64,000 nt of DNA from Megachile rotundata (lineage: Eukaryota > Arthropoda > Insecta > Hymenoptera > Megachilidae), in NCBI RefSeq assembly GCF_050947335.1, contig NW_027473475.1, positions 228,039 through 292,038 of the forward strand, in the 5' to 3' direction. The translations under genes were made by a program, and so were the position numbers. This document shows, one piece after another, positions 28,221 to 42,911 of the stretch. Every line of letters starts with the position of its first letter. Within the stretch, counting starts at the first letter, position 1. The notes under the pieces were generated by a model, which was not told the DNA's origin, did no database searches, and was given only the letters and a program-made list of their open reading frames with translations.

Positions 28221-28884
28221 GCTAATAATATGAGGTAGATAGATAACAATAAGAGTAAAAATTATAGTAATTGTCGTTCTATCGATCATATAAGCATAAT
28301 ATGGCTAATAATATGAGTTAGATTGATAATAATAAGAGTAATGAGTATAGTAATTGTCGTTCTATCGATCATATAAGCATAATATGGCTAATAATATGAG
28401 TTAGATTGATAATAATAAGAGTAATAAGTATAGTCATTGTCGTTCTATCGATCATATAAGCATAATATGGCTAATAATATGAGTTAGATTGATAATAATA
28501 AGAGTAATAAGTATAGTAATTGTAGTTCTATCGATCATATCTGCATAATATGGCTAATAATATGAGTTAGATTGATATTAATAAGTGTAATAAGTATAGT
28601 AATTGTCGTTCTATCGATCACATAAGCATAATATGGCTAATAATATGAGTTAGATTGATAATAATAAGAGTAATTAGTATAGTAATTGTCGTCCTATCGA
28701 TCATATAAGCATAATATGGCTAGTAATATGGGTTAGATTGATAATGATAAGAGTAATAAGTATAGTAATTGTCGTTCAATCGATCATATTTGCATAATAT
28801 GGTTAGTAGTATGAGTTAGAATGATAACAGTGAGTGTAATAAGTATAGTAATTGTCGTTCTGTCGATCATATAAGCATAATATG
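28221..28884 (+). repeat. 8-monomer block repeated at 36604-37267
   Basis: This 664-bp block begins with the marker monomer and recurs at an offset of 8,383 bp (101 monomers). The order is gagtaatgag, tatagtcattg, gtagttc with atctgc, gatattaataagtg, aattagtatag, gggttag with ttcaatcg, then agaatgataacag. The unit length equals that of the 3404 sub-array, but the monomers are different. Confidence 0.8.
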
Positions 28885-28967
28885 GCTAATAATATGAGTT
28901 AGATTGATAATAATAAGAGTAATAAGTATAGTAATTGTCGTTCTATCGATCATATAAGCATAATATT

Positions 28968-30129
28968 GTTAATAATATGAGTTAGATTGATAATAATAAG
29001 AGAAATAAGTATAGTAATTGTCGTTCTATCGATCACATAAGCATAATATGGCTAATAATACGAGTTAGATTGATAATAATAAGAGTAATAAGTATAGTAA
29101 TTGTCGTTCTATCGATCATATAAGCATAATATGGCTAATAATATGAGTTAGTTTGATAATGATAAGAGAAATGTGCATAGTAATTGTCGGTCTATCGATC
29201 ATATAAGCATGATATGGCTAATAATATGAGTTAGATTGATAATGTTAAGAGTAATAAGTATAGTAATTGTCGTCCTATCGATCATATAAGCATGATATGG
29301 CTAATAATATGAGTTAGATTGATAATGATAAGAGTAATAAGTATAGTAATTGTCGTTCTATCGATCATATAAGCATAATATGGCTAATAACATGAGTTAG
29401 ATTCATAATAATAAGAGTAATAAGTATAGTAATTGTCGTTCTATCGATCATATAAGCATAATATGGCTAATAATATGAGTTAGATTGGTAATAATAAGAG
29501 TAATGAGTATAGTAATTGTCGTTCTATCGATCATATAAGCATAATATGGCTAATAATATGAGTTAGATTGATAATAATAAGAGTAATAAGTATAGTCATT
29601 GTCGTTCTATCGATCATATAAGCATAATATGGCTAATAATATGAGTTAGATTGATAATAATAAGAGTAATAAGTATAGTAATTGTAGTTCTATCGATCAT
29701 ATCTGCATAATATGGCTAATAATATGAGTTAGATTGATATTAATAAGTGTAATAAGTATAGTAATTGTCGTTCTATCGATCACATAAGCATAATATGGCT
29801 AATAATATGAGTTAGATTGATAATAATAAGAGTAATAAGTATAGTAATTGTCGTCCTATCGATCATATAAGCATAATATGGCTAATAATATGGGTTAGAT
29901 TGATAATGATAAGAGTAATAAGTATAGTAATTGTGGTTCAATCGATCATATTTGCATAATATGGTTAGTAGTATGAGTTAGAATGATAACAGTGAGTGTA
30001 ATAAGTATAGTAATTGTCGTTCTGTCGATCATATAAGCATAATATGGCTAATAGTATGAGATAGATTCATAATTATAAGAGTAATGAGTATAGTAATTGT
30101 AGTTCTATCGATCATATCTGCATAATATG
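28968..30129 (+). repeat. 14-monomer block repeated at 30545-31706
   Basis: This 1,162-bp block recurs at an offset of 1,577 bp (19 monomers). Its order is agagaaataag, acgagttag or acgaattag, gagttagtttg, gtcggtc with catgatatgg, gataatgttaag, taacatgag, gattggtaat, tagtcattg, gatattaataagtg, gtcgtcc, gggttag with gtggttcaatcg, agaatgataacag and gctaatagtatgagat. The spacer 30130-30544 holds five other monomers. Confidence 0.85.
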
Positions 30130-30212
30130 GTTAATAATATGAGTTAGATTGATAATAGTAAGAGTAATGAGTATAGTAGTTGTCGTTCTATCGATCACAT
30201 AAGCATAATATG

Positions 30213-31457
30213 GCTAATAATATGAGTTAGATTGATAATAATAAGAGTAATAAGTACAGCAATTGTAGTTCTATCGATCATATTTGCATAATATGGTTAA
30301 TAATATGAGTTAGATTGATAGCAGTGAGTGTAATAAGTATAGTAATTGTCGCACCATCGATCATATAAACATAATATGGCTAATAATATGAGTTAGATTG
30401 ATAATGATAAGAGTAATAAGTATAGTAATTGTCGTTCTATCGATCATATATGCATAGTATGTCTAATAATATGAGTTAGATTGATAATAATAAGAGTAAT
30501 AAGTATAGTAATTGTCGTTATATCGATCACATAAGCATAATATGGCTAATAATATGAGTTAGATTGATAATAATAAGAGAAATATGTATAGTAATTGTCG
30601 TTCTATCGATCACATAAGCATAATATGGCTAATAATACGAATTAGATTGATAATAATAAGAGTAATAAGTATAGTAATTGTCGTTCTATCGATCATATAA
30701 GCATAATATGGCTAATAATATGAGTTAGTTTGATAATGATAAGAGTAATGAGCATAGTAATTGTCGGTCTATCGATCATATAAGCATGATATGGCTAATA
30801 ATATGAGTTAGATTGATAATGTTAAGAGTAATAAGTATAGTAATTGTCGTCCTATCGATCATATAAGCATAATATGGCTAATAATATGAGTTAGATTGAT
30901 AATGATAAGAGTAATAAGTATAGTAATTGTCGTTCTATCGATCATATAAGCATAATATGGCTAATAACATGAGTTAGATTCATAATAATAAGAGTAATAA
31001 GTATAGTAATTGTCGTTCTATCGATCATATAAGCATAATATGGCTAATAATATGAGTTAGATTGGTAATAATAAGAGTAATGAGTATAGTAATTGTCGTT
31101 CTATCGATCATATAAGCATAATATGGCTAATAATATGAGTTAGATTGATAATAATAAGAGTAATAAGTATAGTCATTGTCGTTCTATCGATCATATAAGC
31201 ATAATATGGCTAATAATATGAGTTAGATTGATAATAATAAAAGTAATAGGTATAGTAATTGTAGTTCTATCGATCATATCTGCATAATATGGCTAATAAT
31301 ATGAGTTAGATTGATATTAATAAGTGTAATAAGTATAGTAATTGTCGTTCTATCGATCACATAAGCATAATATGGCTAATAATATGAGTTAGATTGATAA
31401 TAATAAGAGTAATAAGTATAGTAATTGTCGTCCTATCGATCATATAAGCATAATATG
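30213..31457 (+). repeat. 15-monomer block repeated at 33948-35192
   Basis: This 1,245-bp block recurs at an offset of 3,735 bp (45 monomers). It opens with gtacagcaattg and includes ataaacataat, atatgcatagtatgtc, ttatatcgatc, agagaaatatg, acgaattag and the rare aaaagtaataggtatag near 31238 and 34973. It overlaps the second copy of the 1,162-bp block, which shows that different duplications were laid over each other. Confidence 0.85.
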
Positions 31458-31706
31458 GCTAATAATATGGGTTAGATTGATAATGATAAGAGTAATAAGT
31501 ATAGTAATTGTGGTTCAATCGATCATATTTGCATAATATGGTTAGTAGTATGAGTTAGAATGATAACAGTGAGTGTAATAAGTATAGTAATTGTCGTTCT
31601 GTCGATCATATAAGCATAATATGGCTAATAGTATGAGATAGATTCATAATTATAAGAGTAATGAGTATAGTAATTGTAGTTCTATCGATCATATCTGCAT
31701 AATATG

Positions 31707-33947
31707 GTTAATAATATGAGTTAGATTCATAATAATAAGAGTAATAAGTATATTAATTATCGTTCTACCGATAAAATAAGCACAATATGGCTAATAATAT
31801 GAGGTAGATAGATAACAATAAGAGTAAAAATTATAGTAATTGTCGTTCTATCGATCATATAAGCATAATATGGCTAATAATATGAGTTAGATTGATAATA
31901 ATAAGAGTAATGAGTATAGTCATTATCGTTCTATCGATCATATAAGCATAATATGGCTAATAATATGAGTTAGATTGATAATAATAAGAGTAATAAGTAT
32001 AGTAATTGTCGTTCTATCGATCACATAAGCATAATATGGCTAATAATATGAGTTAGATTGATAATAATTAGAATAATAAGTATAGTAATTGCCGTCCTAT
32101 CGATCAAATACGCATAATATGGCTAATAATATGAGTTAGATTGATAATAATAAGAGTAATGAGTATAGTAATTGTAGTTCTATCGATCATATCTGCATAA
32201 TATGGTTAATAATATGAGTTAGATTCATAATAATAAGAGTAATAAGTATAGTAGTTGTCGTCCTATCGATCATATCTGCATAATATGGCTAATAATATGA
32301 GTTAGATTGATAATGATAAGAGTAATAAGTATAGTAATTGTCGTCCTATCGATCATATCTGCATAATTTGGTTAATAATATGAGTTGGATTGATAATATT
32401 GAGTGTAATAAGTATAGTAATTGTCGCACCATCGATCATATAAGCATAATATGGCTAATAATATGAGTTAGATTGATAATGATAAGAGTAATAAGTATAG
32501 CAATTGTCGTCGTATCGATCATATAAGCATAATATGGCTAATAATACGAGTTAGATTGATAATAATAAGAGTAATAAATATAGTAATTGTCGTTCTATCG
32601 ATCATATAAGCATAATATGGCTAATAATATGAGTTAGATTGATAATAATAAGAGTAATAAGTATAGCAATTGTAGTTCTATCGATCATATTTGCATAATA
32701 TGGTTAATAATATGAGTTAGATTGATAGCAGTGAGTGTAATAAGTATAGTAATTGTCGCACCATCGATCATATCAGCATAATATGGCTAATAATATGAGT
32801 TAGATTGATAATGATAGGAGTAATAAGTATAGTAATTGTCGTTCTATCGATCGCATAAGCATAATATGGCTAATAATACGAGTTAGATTGATAATAGTAA
32901 GAGTAATAAGTATAGTAATTGTCGTTCTATCGATTATATTTGAATAATATGGTTAATAATATGAGTTAGATTGATAGCAGTGAGTGTAATAAGTATAGTA
33001 ACTGTCGTTCTATCGATCACATAAGCATAATATGGCTAATAATACGAGTTAGACTGATAATAATAAGAGAAATAAGTATAGTAATTGTCGTTCTATCGAT
33101 CATATAAGCATAATATGGCTAATAATATGAGTTAGATTGATAATAATAAGAGTAATAAGTATAGCAATTGTAGTTCTATCGATCATATTTGCATAATATG
33201 GTTAATAATATGAGTTAGATTGATAGCAGTGAGTGTAATAAGTATAGTAATTGTCGCACCATCGATCATATCAGCATAATATGGCTAATAATATGAGTTA
33301 GATTGATAATGATAGGAGTAATAAGTATAGTAATTGTCGTTCTATCGATCGCATAAGCATAATATGGCTAATAATACGAGTTAGATTGATAATAGTAAGA
33401 GTAATAAGTATAGTAATTGTCGTTCTATCGATTATATTTGAATAATATGGTTAATAATATGAGTTAGATTGATAGCAGTGAGTGTAATAAGTATAGTAAC
33501 TGTCGTTCTATCGATCACATAAGCATAATATGGCTAATAATACGAGTTAGACTGATAATAATAAGAGAAATAAGTATAGTAATTGTCGTTCTATCGATCA
33601 TATTTGCATAATATGATTATTAATATGAGTTAGATTGATAGCAGTGAACGTAATAAATATAGAAATTGCCGTCCTATCGATCATATAAGCATAAAATGGC
33701 TAATAATATGAGTTAGATTGATAATGATAAGAGTAACAAGTACAGTAATTGTCGTTCTATCGAACATATAAGCATAGTATGTCTAATAATATGAATTAGA
33801 TTGATAATAATAAGAGTAATAAGTATAGTAATTGTCGTTATATCGATCACATAAGCATAATATGGCTAATAATATGAGTTAGATTGATAATAATAAGAGA
33901 AATATGTATAGTAATTGTCGTTCTATCGATCACATAAGCATAATATG
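31707..33947 (+). repeat. Block containing a 6-monomer exact-spacing tandem duplication
   Basis: Inside this stretch, 32620-33117 and 33118-33615 are adjacent 498-bp copies. They share the uncommon gataatagtaagag before gattatatttgaat. The only difference I noticed is catataag against catatttg in the last monomer. Upstream, 32206-32600 holds gagttggattg, gtcgcaccatcg and gtcgtcgtatcg monomers in an order seen again near 51210-51600, 57260-57600 and 63758-64000. The marker monomer is at 31790. Confidence 0.85.
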
Positions 33948-35192
33948 GCTAATAATATGAGTTAGATTGATAATAATAAGAGTAATAAGTACAGCAATTG
34001 TAGTTCTATCGATCATATTTGCATAATATGGTTAATAATATGAGTTAGATTGATAGCAGTGAGTGTAATAAGTATAGTAATTGTCGCACCATCGATCATA
34101 TAAACATAATATGGCTAATAATATGAGTTAGATTGATAATGATAAGAGTAATAAGTATAGTAATTGTCGTTCTATCGATCATATATGCATAGTATGTCTA
34201 ATAATATGAGTTAGATTGATAATAATAAGAGTAATAAGTATAGTAATTGTCGTTATATCGATCACATAAGCATAATATGGCTAATAATATGAGTTAGATT
34301 AATAATAATAAGAGAAATATGTATAGTAATTGTCGTTCTATCGATCACATAAGCATAATATGGCTAATAATACGAATTAGATTGATAATAATAAGAGTAA
34401 TAAGTATAGTAATTGTCGTTCTATCGATCATATAAGCATAATATGGCTAATAATATGAGTTAGTTTGATAATGATAAGAGTAATGAGCATAGTAATTGTC
34501 GGTCTATCGATCATATAAGCATGATATGGCTAATAATATGAGTTAGATTGATAATGTTAAGAGTAATAAGTATAGTAATTGTCGTCCTATCGATCATATA
34601 AGCATAATATGGCTAATAATATGAGTTAGATTGATAATGATAAGAGTAATAAGTATAGTAATTGTCGTTCTATCGATCATATAAGCGTAATATGGCTAAT
34701 AACATGAGTTAGATTCATAATAATAAGAGTAATAAGTATAGTAATTGTCGTTCTATCGATCATATAAGCATAATATGGCTAATAATATGAGTTAGATTGG
34801 TAATAATAAGAGTAATGAGTATAGTAATTGTCGTTCTATCGATCATATAAGCATAATATGGCTAATAATATGAGTTAGATTGATAATAATAAGAGTAATA
34901 AGTATAGTCATTGTCGTTCTATCGATCATATAAGCATAATATGGCTAATAATATGAGTTAGATTGATAATAATAAAAGTAATAGGTATAGTAATTGTAGT
35001 TCTATCGATCATATCTGCATAATATGGCTAATAATATGAGTTAGATTGATATTAATAAGTGTAATAAGTATAGTAATTGTCGTTCTATCGATCACATAAG
35101 CATAATATGGCTAATAATATGAGTTAGATTGATAATAATAAGAGTAATAAGTATAGTAATTGTCGTCCTATCGATCATATAAGCATAATATG

Positions 35193-36603
35193 GCTAATAA
35201 TATGAGTTAGATTGATAATAATAAGAGTAATAAGTACAGCAATTGTAGTTCTATCGATCATATTTGCATAATATGGTTAATAATATGAGTTAGATTGATA
35301 GCAGTGAGTGTAATAAGTATATTAATTGTCGCACCATCGATCATATAAGCATAATATGGCTAATAATATGAGTTAGATTGATAATTATAAGAGTAATAAG
35401 TATAGTAATTGTCGTTCTATCGATCATATAAGCATAGTATGTCTAATAATATGAGTTAGATTGATAATAATAAGAGTAATAAGTATAGTAATTGTCGTTA
35501 TATCGATCACATAAGCATAATATGGCTAATAATATGAGTTAGATTGATAATCATAAGAGAAATAAGTATAGTAATTGTCGTTCTATCGATCACATAAGCA
35601 TAATATGGCTAATAATACGAGTTAGATTGATAATAAGAAGAGTAATAAGTATTGTAATTGTCGTTCTATCGATCATATTTGCATAATATGGTTAATAATA
35701 TGAGTTAGATTGATAGCAGTGAGTGTAATAAGTATAGTAATTGTCGTCCTATCGATCATATAAGCATAATATGGCTAATAGTATGAGTTAGATTGATAAT
35801 AATAAGAGTAATAAGTATAGTAATTGTCGTTCTATCGATCATATAAGCATAATATGGCTAATAATATGAGTTAGATTGATAATAATAAGAGTAATAAGTA
35901 TAGTAATTGTCGTTCTATCGATCATATCTGCATAGCAGGGCTAATAATATGAGTTAGATTCATAATAATAAGAGTAATAAGTATAGTAATTGTCGTTCTA
36001 TCGATCACATAAGCATAATATGGCTATTAATATGAGTTAGATTGATAATAGTAAGAGTAATAAGTATAGTAATTGTCGTTCTATTGATCACATAAGCATA
36101 ATATGGCTATTAATATGAGTTAGATTGATAATAGTAAGAGTAATAAGTATAGTAATTGTCGTTCTATTGATCACATAAGCATAATATGGCTAATAATATG
36201 GGTTAGAGTGATAATGATAAGAGTAATAAGTATAGTAATTGTCGTTCTATCGATCATATAAGCATAATATGGCTAATAATATGAGTTAGATTGATAATAA
36301 TAAGAGTAATGAGTATAGTAATTGTCGTTCTATCGATCATATAAGCATAACATGGCTAATAATATGAGTTAGATTGATATTAATTAGAGTAATAAGTATA
36401 GTAATTGTCGTTCTATTGATTACATAAGCATAATATGGCTAATAATATGAGATAGATTCATAATAATAAGAGTAATAAGTATGGTAATTGTAGTTCTATC
36501 GATCATATCTGCATAATATGGTTAATAATATGAGTTAGATTCATAATAATAAGAGTAATAAGTATATTAATTATCGTTCTACCGATCAAATAAGCACAAT
36601 ATG
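35193..36603 (+). repeat. Mosaic block with a single-monomer duplication
   Basis: The part 35193-35690 matches 23905-24402. The part 35940-36603 matches 10044-10624 but is one monomer longer. That extra monomer comes from two identical adjacent copies, 36023-36105 and 36106-36188, each with ggctattaatatgag, gataatagtaag and tattgatcacataag. A unique cataacatgg base change lies near 36350. Confidence 0.82.
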
Positions 36604-37682
36604 GCTAATAATATGAGGTAGATAGATAACAATAAGAGTAAAAATTATAGGAATTGTCGTTCTATCGATCATATAAGCATAATATGGCTAATAATATGAG
36701 TTAGATTGATAATAATAAGAGTAATGAGTATAGTAATTGTCGCTCTATCGATCATATAAGCATAATATGGCTAATAATATGAGTTAGATTGATAATAATA
36801 AGAGTAATAAGTATAGTCATTGTCGTTCTATCGATCATATAAGCATAATATGGCTAATAATATGAGTTAGATTGATAATAATAAGAGTAATAAGTATAGT
36901 AATTGTAGTTCTATCGATCATATCTGCATAATATGGCTAATAATATGAGTTAGATTGATATTAATAAGTGTAATAAGTATAGTAATTGTCGTTCTATCGA
37001 TCACATAAGCATAATATGGCTAATAATATGAGTTAGATTGATAATAATAAGAGTAATTAGTATAGTAATTGTCGTCCTATCGATCATATAAGCATAATAT
37101 GGCTAATAATATGGGTTAGATTGATAATGATAAGAGTAATAAGTATAGTAATTGTCGTTCAATCGATCATACTTGCATAATATGGTTAGTAGTATGAGTT
37201 AGAATGATAACAGTGAGTGTAATAAGTATAGTAATTGTCGTTCTGTCGATCATATAAGCATAATATGGCTAATAATATGAGTTAGATTGATAATAATAAG
37301 AGTAATAAGTATAGCAATTGTAGTTCTATCGATTATATTTGAATAATGTGGTTAATAATATGAGTTAGATTGATAGCAGTGAGTGTAATAAGTATAGTAA
37401 TTGTCGCACCATCGATCATATAAACATAATATGGCTAATAATATGAGTTAGATTGATAATGATAAGAGAAATAAGTATAGTAATTGTCGTTCTATCGATC
37501 ATATATGCATAGTATGGCTAATAACATGAGTTAGATTCATAATAATAAGAGTAATAAGTATAGTAATTGTCGTTCTATCGATCATATAAGCATAATATGG
37601 CTAATAATATGAGTTAGATTGGTAATAATAAGAGTAATGAGTATAGTAATTGTCGTTCTATCGATCATATAAGCATAATATG

Positions 37683-40172
37683 GCTAATAATATGAGTTGG
37701 ATTGATAATAATAAGAGTAATAAGTATAGTCATTGTCGTTCTATCGATCATATAAGCATAATATGGCTAATAATATGAGTTAGATTGATAATAATAAGAG
37801 TAATAAGTATAGTAATTGTAGTTCTATCGATCATATCTGCATAATATTGCTAATAATATGGGTTAGATTGATAATGATAAGAGTAATAAGTATAGTAATT
37901 GTCGTTCTATCGATCATATCAGCATAATATGGATAATAATATGAGTTAGATTGGTAATAATAAGAGTAATGAGTATAGTAATTGTCGTTCTATCGATCAT
38001 ATAAGCATAATATGGCTAATAATATGAGATAGATTCATAATTATAAGAGTAATGAGTATAGTAATTGTAGTTCTATCGATCATATCTGCATAATATGGTT
38101 AATAATATGAGTTAGATTCATAATAATAAGAGTAATAAGTATATTAATTATCGTTCTACCGATCAAATAAGCACAATATGGCTAATAATATGAGGTAGAT
38201 AGATAACAATAAGAGTAAAAATTATAGTAATTGTCGTTCTATCGATCATATAAGCATAATATGGCTAATAATATGAGTTAGATTGATAATAATAAGAGTA
38301 ATACGTATAGTAATTGTAGTTCCATCGATCATATCTGCATAATATGGTTAATAATATGAGTTAGATTTATAATAATAAGAGTAATAAGTATAGTAATTGT
38401 CGTTCGATCGATCACATAAGCATAATATGGCTAATAATATGAGTTAGACTGATAATAATAAGAGTAATAAGAATAGTAATTGTCGTTCTATCGATCATTT
38501 AAGCATAATTTGGCTAATAATATGAGTTAGGTTGATAAAAATAGGAATAATATGTATAGTAATTGTCGTTCTGTCAATCATATAAGCATAATATGGATAA
38601 TAATATGAGTTAGATTGATAATAATAACAGTAATGAGTATAGTCATTATCGTTCTATCGATCATATAAGCATAATATGGCTAATAATATGAGTTAGATTG
38701 ATAATAATAAGAGTAATAAGTATAGTAATTGTCGTTCTATCGATCACATAAGCATAATATGGCTAATAATATGAGTTAGATTGATAATAATTAGAATAAT
38801 AAGTATAGTAATTGCCGTCCTATCGATCAAATACGCATAATATGGCTAATAATATGAGATAGATTGATAATAATAAGAGTAATGAGTATAGTAATTGTAG
38901 TTCTATCGATCATATCTGCATAACATGGTTAATAATATGAGTTAGATTCATAATAATAAGAGTAATAAGTATAGTAATTGTCGTTCTGTCGATCACATAA
39001 GCATAATATGGCTATTAATATGAGTTAGATTGATAATAGTAAGAGTAATAAGTATAGTAATTGTCGTTCTATCGATCATATAAGCATAATATGGCTAAGA
39101 ATATGAGTTAGATTGATAATAATAAGAGTAATGAGTATAGTAATTGTAGTTCTATCGATCATATCTGCATAATATGGTTAATAATATGAGTTAGATTCAT
39201 AATAATAAGAGTAATAAGTATAGTAGTTGTCGTCCTATCGATCATATCTGCATAATATGGCTAATAATATGAGTTAGATTGATAATGATAAGAGTAATAA
39301 GTATAGTAATTGTCGTCCTATCGATCATATAAGCATAATATGGCTAATAATACGAGCTAGATTGATAATAATAAGAGTAATAAGTATAGTAATTGTCGTT
39401 CTATCGATCATATAAGCATAATATGGCTAATAATATGAGTTAGATTGATAATAATAAGAGTAATAAGTATAGCAATTGTAGTTCTATCGATCATATTTGC
39501 ATAATATGGTTAATAATATGAGTTAGATTGATAGCAGTGAGTGTAATAAGTATAGTAATTGTCGCACCATCGATCATATCAGCATAATATGGCTAATAAT
39601 ATGAGTTAGATTGATAATGATAGGAGTAATAAGTATAGTAATTGTCGTTCTATCGATCGCATAAGCATAATATGGCTAATAATACGAGTTAGATTGATAA
39701 TAATAAGAGTAATAAGTATAGTAATTGTCGTTCTATCGATTATATTTGAATAGTATGGTTAATAATATGAGTTAGATTGATAGCAGTGAGTGTAATAAGT
39801 ATAGTAACTGTCGTTCTATCGATCACATAAGCATAATATGGCTAATAATACGAGTTAGACTGATAATAATAAGAGAAATAAGTATAGTAATTGTCGTTCT
39901 ATCGATCATATTTGCATAATATGATTATTAATATGAGTTAGATTGATAGCAGTGAGTGTAATAAATATAGAAATTGCCGTCCTATCGATCATATAAGCAT
40001 AAAATGGCTAATAATATGAGTTAGATTGATAATGATAGGAGTAACAAGTACAGTAATTGTCGTTCTATCGAACATATAAGCATAGTATGTCTAATAATAT
40101 GAATTAGATTGATAATAATAAGAGTAATAAGTATAGTCATTGTCGTTCTATCGATCATATAAGCATAATATG
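37683..40172 (+). repeat. 30-monomer block repeated at 43493-45982
   Basis: This 2,490-bp block recurs at an offset of 5,810 bp (70 monomers). Its first 18 monomers (37683-39176) also recur at 41418-42911 (offset 3,735 bp). Shared markers are attgctaataatatggg, the marker dimer (38181), gttgataaaaatagg, tggataataatatg, gataacagtaatgag, aattagaataataag with aattgccgtcc, aacatggttaat and ggctaagaatatgag. Confidence 0.87.
39924..40006 (+). repeat. Second marker monomer (aaattgccgtcc ... cataaaatg)
   Basis: This monomer type has gatagcagtgagtg, taaatatagaaattgcc and cataaaatgg. I find nine copies, starting at 23656, 33616, 39924, 45734, 46896, 52125, 54947, 58101 and 61421. Each is preceded by the gagaaataag monomer and followed by the aacaagtac monomer (with cgaacatataag). 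The type occurs only right of 23.6 kb, which separates the right two thirds of the window from the left third. Confidence 0.87.
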
Positions 40173-41417
40173 GCTAATAATATGAGTTAGATTGATAATA
40201 ATAAGAGTAATAAGTATAGTAATTGTCGTTCAATCGATCATATTTGCATAATATGGTTAGTAGTATGAGTTAGAATGATAACAGTGAGTGTAATAAGTAT
40301 AGTAATTGTCGTTCTGTCGATCATATAAGCATAATATGGCTAATAATATGAGTTAGATTGATAATAATAAGAGTAATAAGTATAGCAATTGTAGTTCTAT
40401 CGATCATATTTGCATAATATGGTTAATAATATGAGTTAGATTGATAGCAGTGAGTGTAATAAGTATAGTAATTGTCGCACCATCGATCATATCAGCATAA
40501 TATGGCTAATAATATGAGTTAGATTGATAATGATAGGAGTAATAAGTATAGTAATTGTCGTTCTATCGATCACATAAGCATAATATGGCTAATAATACGA
40601 GTTAGATTGATAATAATAAGAGTAATAAGTATAGTAATTGTCGTTCTATCGATTATATTTGCATAATATGGTTAGTAGTATGAGTTAGAATGATAGCAGT
40701 GAGTGTAATAAGTATAGTAACTGTCGTTCTATCGATCACATAAGCATAATATGGCTAATAATACGAGTTAGACTGATAATAATAAGAGAAATAAGTATCG
40801 TAATTGTCGTTCTATCGATCATATTTGCATAATATGATTATTAATATGAGTTAGATTGATAATAATAAGAGTAATGAGTATAGTCATTATCGTTCTATCG
40901 ATCATATAAGCATAATATGGCTAATAATATGAGTTAGATTGATAATAATAAGAGTAATAAGTATAGTAGTTGTCGTTCTATCGATCACATAAGCATAATA
41001 TGGCTAATAATATGAGTTAGATTGATAATAATAAGAGTAATAAGTACAGCAATTGTAGTTCTATCGATCATATTTGCATAATATGGTTAATAATATGAGT
41101 TAGATTGATAGCAGTGAGTGTAATAAGTATAGTAATTGTCGCACCATCGATCATATAAACATAATATGGCTAATAATATGAGTTAGATTGATAATGATAA
41201 GAGTAATAAGTATAGTAATTGTCGTTCTATCGATCATATATGCATAGTATGTCTAATAATATGAGTTAGATTGATAATAATAAGAGTAATAAGTATAGTA
41301 ATTGTCGTTATATCGATCACATAAGCATAATATGGCTAATAATATGAGTTAGATTGATAATAATAAGAGAAATAAGTATAGTAATTGTCGTTCTATCGAT
41401 CACATAAGCATAATATG

Positions 41418-42911
41418 GCTAATAATACGAGTTAGATTGATAATAATAAGAGTAATAAGTATAGTCATTGTCGTTCTATCGATCATATAAGCATAATATG
41501 GCTAATAATATGAGTTAGATTGATAATAATAAGAGTAATAAGTATAGTAATTGTAGTTCTATCGATCATATCTGCATAATATTGCTAATAATATGGGTTA
41601 GATTGATAATGATAAGAGTAATAAGTATAGTAATTGTCGTTCTATCGATCATATAAGCATAATATGGCTAATAATATGAGTTAGATTGGTAATAATAAGA
41701 GTAATGAGTATAGTAATTGTCGTTCTATCGATCATATAAGCATAATATGGCTAATAATATGAGATAGATTCATAATTATAAGAGTAATGAGTATAGTAAT
41801 TGTAGTTCTATCGATCATATCTGCATAATATGGTTAATAATATGAGTTAGATTCATAATAATAAGAGTAATAAGTATATTAATTATCGTTCTACCGATCA
41901 AATAAGCACAATATGGCTAATAATATGAGGTAGATAGATAACAATAAGAGTAAAAATTATAGTAATTGTCGTTCTATCGATCATATAAGCATAATATGGC
42001 TAATAATATGAGTTAGATTGATAATAATAAGAGTAATACGTATAGTAATTGTAGTTCCATCGATCATATCTGCATAATATGGTTAATAATATGAGTTAGA
42101 TTCATAATAATAAGAGTAATAAGTATAGTAATTGTCGTTCGATCGATCACATAAGCATAATATGGCTAATAATATGAGTTAGACTGATAATAATAAGAGT
42201 AATAAGAATAGTAATTGTCGTTCTATCGATCATTTAAGCATAATTTGGCTAATAATATGAGTTAGGTTGATAAAAATAGGAATAATATGTATAGTAATTG
42301 TCGTTCTGTCAATCATATAAGCATAATATGGATAATAATATGAGTTAGATTGATAATAATAACAGTAATGAGTATAGTCATTATCGTTCTATCGATCATA
42401 TAAGCATAATATGCCTAATAATATGAGTTAGATTGATAATAATAAGAGTAATAAGTATAGTAATTGTCGTTCTATCGATCACATAAGCATAATATGGCTA
42501 ATAATATGAGTTAGATTGATAAAAATTAGAATAATAAGTATAGTAATTGCCGTCCTATCGATCAAATACGCATAATATGGCTAATAATATGAGATAGATT
42601 GATAATAATAAGAGTAATGAGTATAGTAATTGTAGTTCTATCGATCATATCTGCATAACATGGTTAATAATATGAGTTAGATTCATAATAATAAGAGTAA
42701 TAAGTATAGTAATTGTCGTTCTGTCGATCACATAAGCATAATATGGCTATTAATATGAGTTAGATTGATAATAGTAAGAGTAATAAGTATAGTAATTGTC
42801 GTTCTATCGATCATATAAGCATAATATGGCTAAGAATATGAGTTAGATTGATAATAATAAGAGTAATGAGTATAGTAATTGTAGTTCTATCGATCATATC
42901 TGCATAATATG
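41418..42911 (+). repeat. 18-monomer middle copy of the 37683 block
   Basis: This 1,494-bp stretch matches both 37683-39176 and 43493-44986. It shares gataaaaattagaat near 42518 with the third copy (about 44593), whereas the first has gataataattagaat near 38783. The middle and third copies are therefore closest relatives. At 42912 it leaves the common order: tcattatcg follows here, tagtagttgtcg in the other two. Confidence 0.85.
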
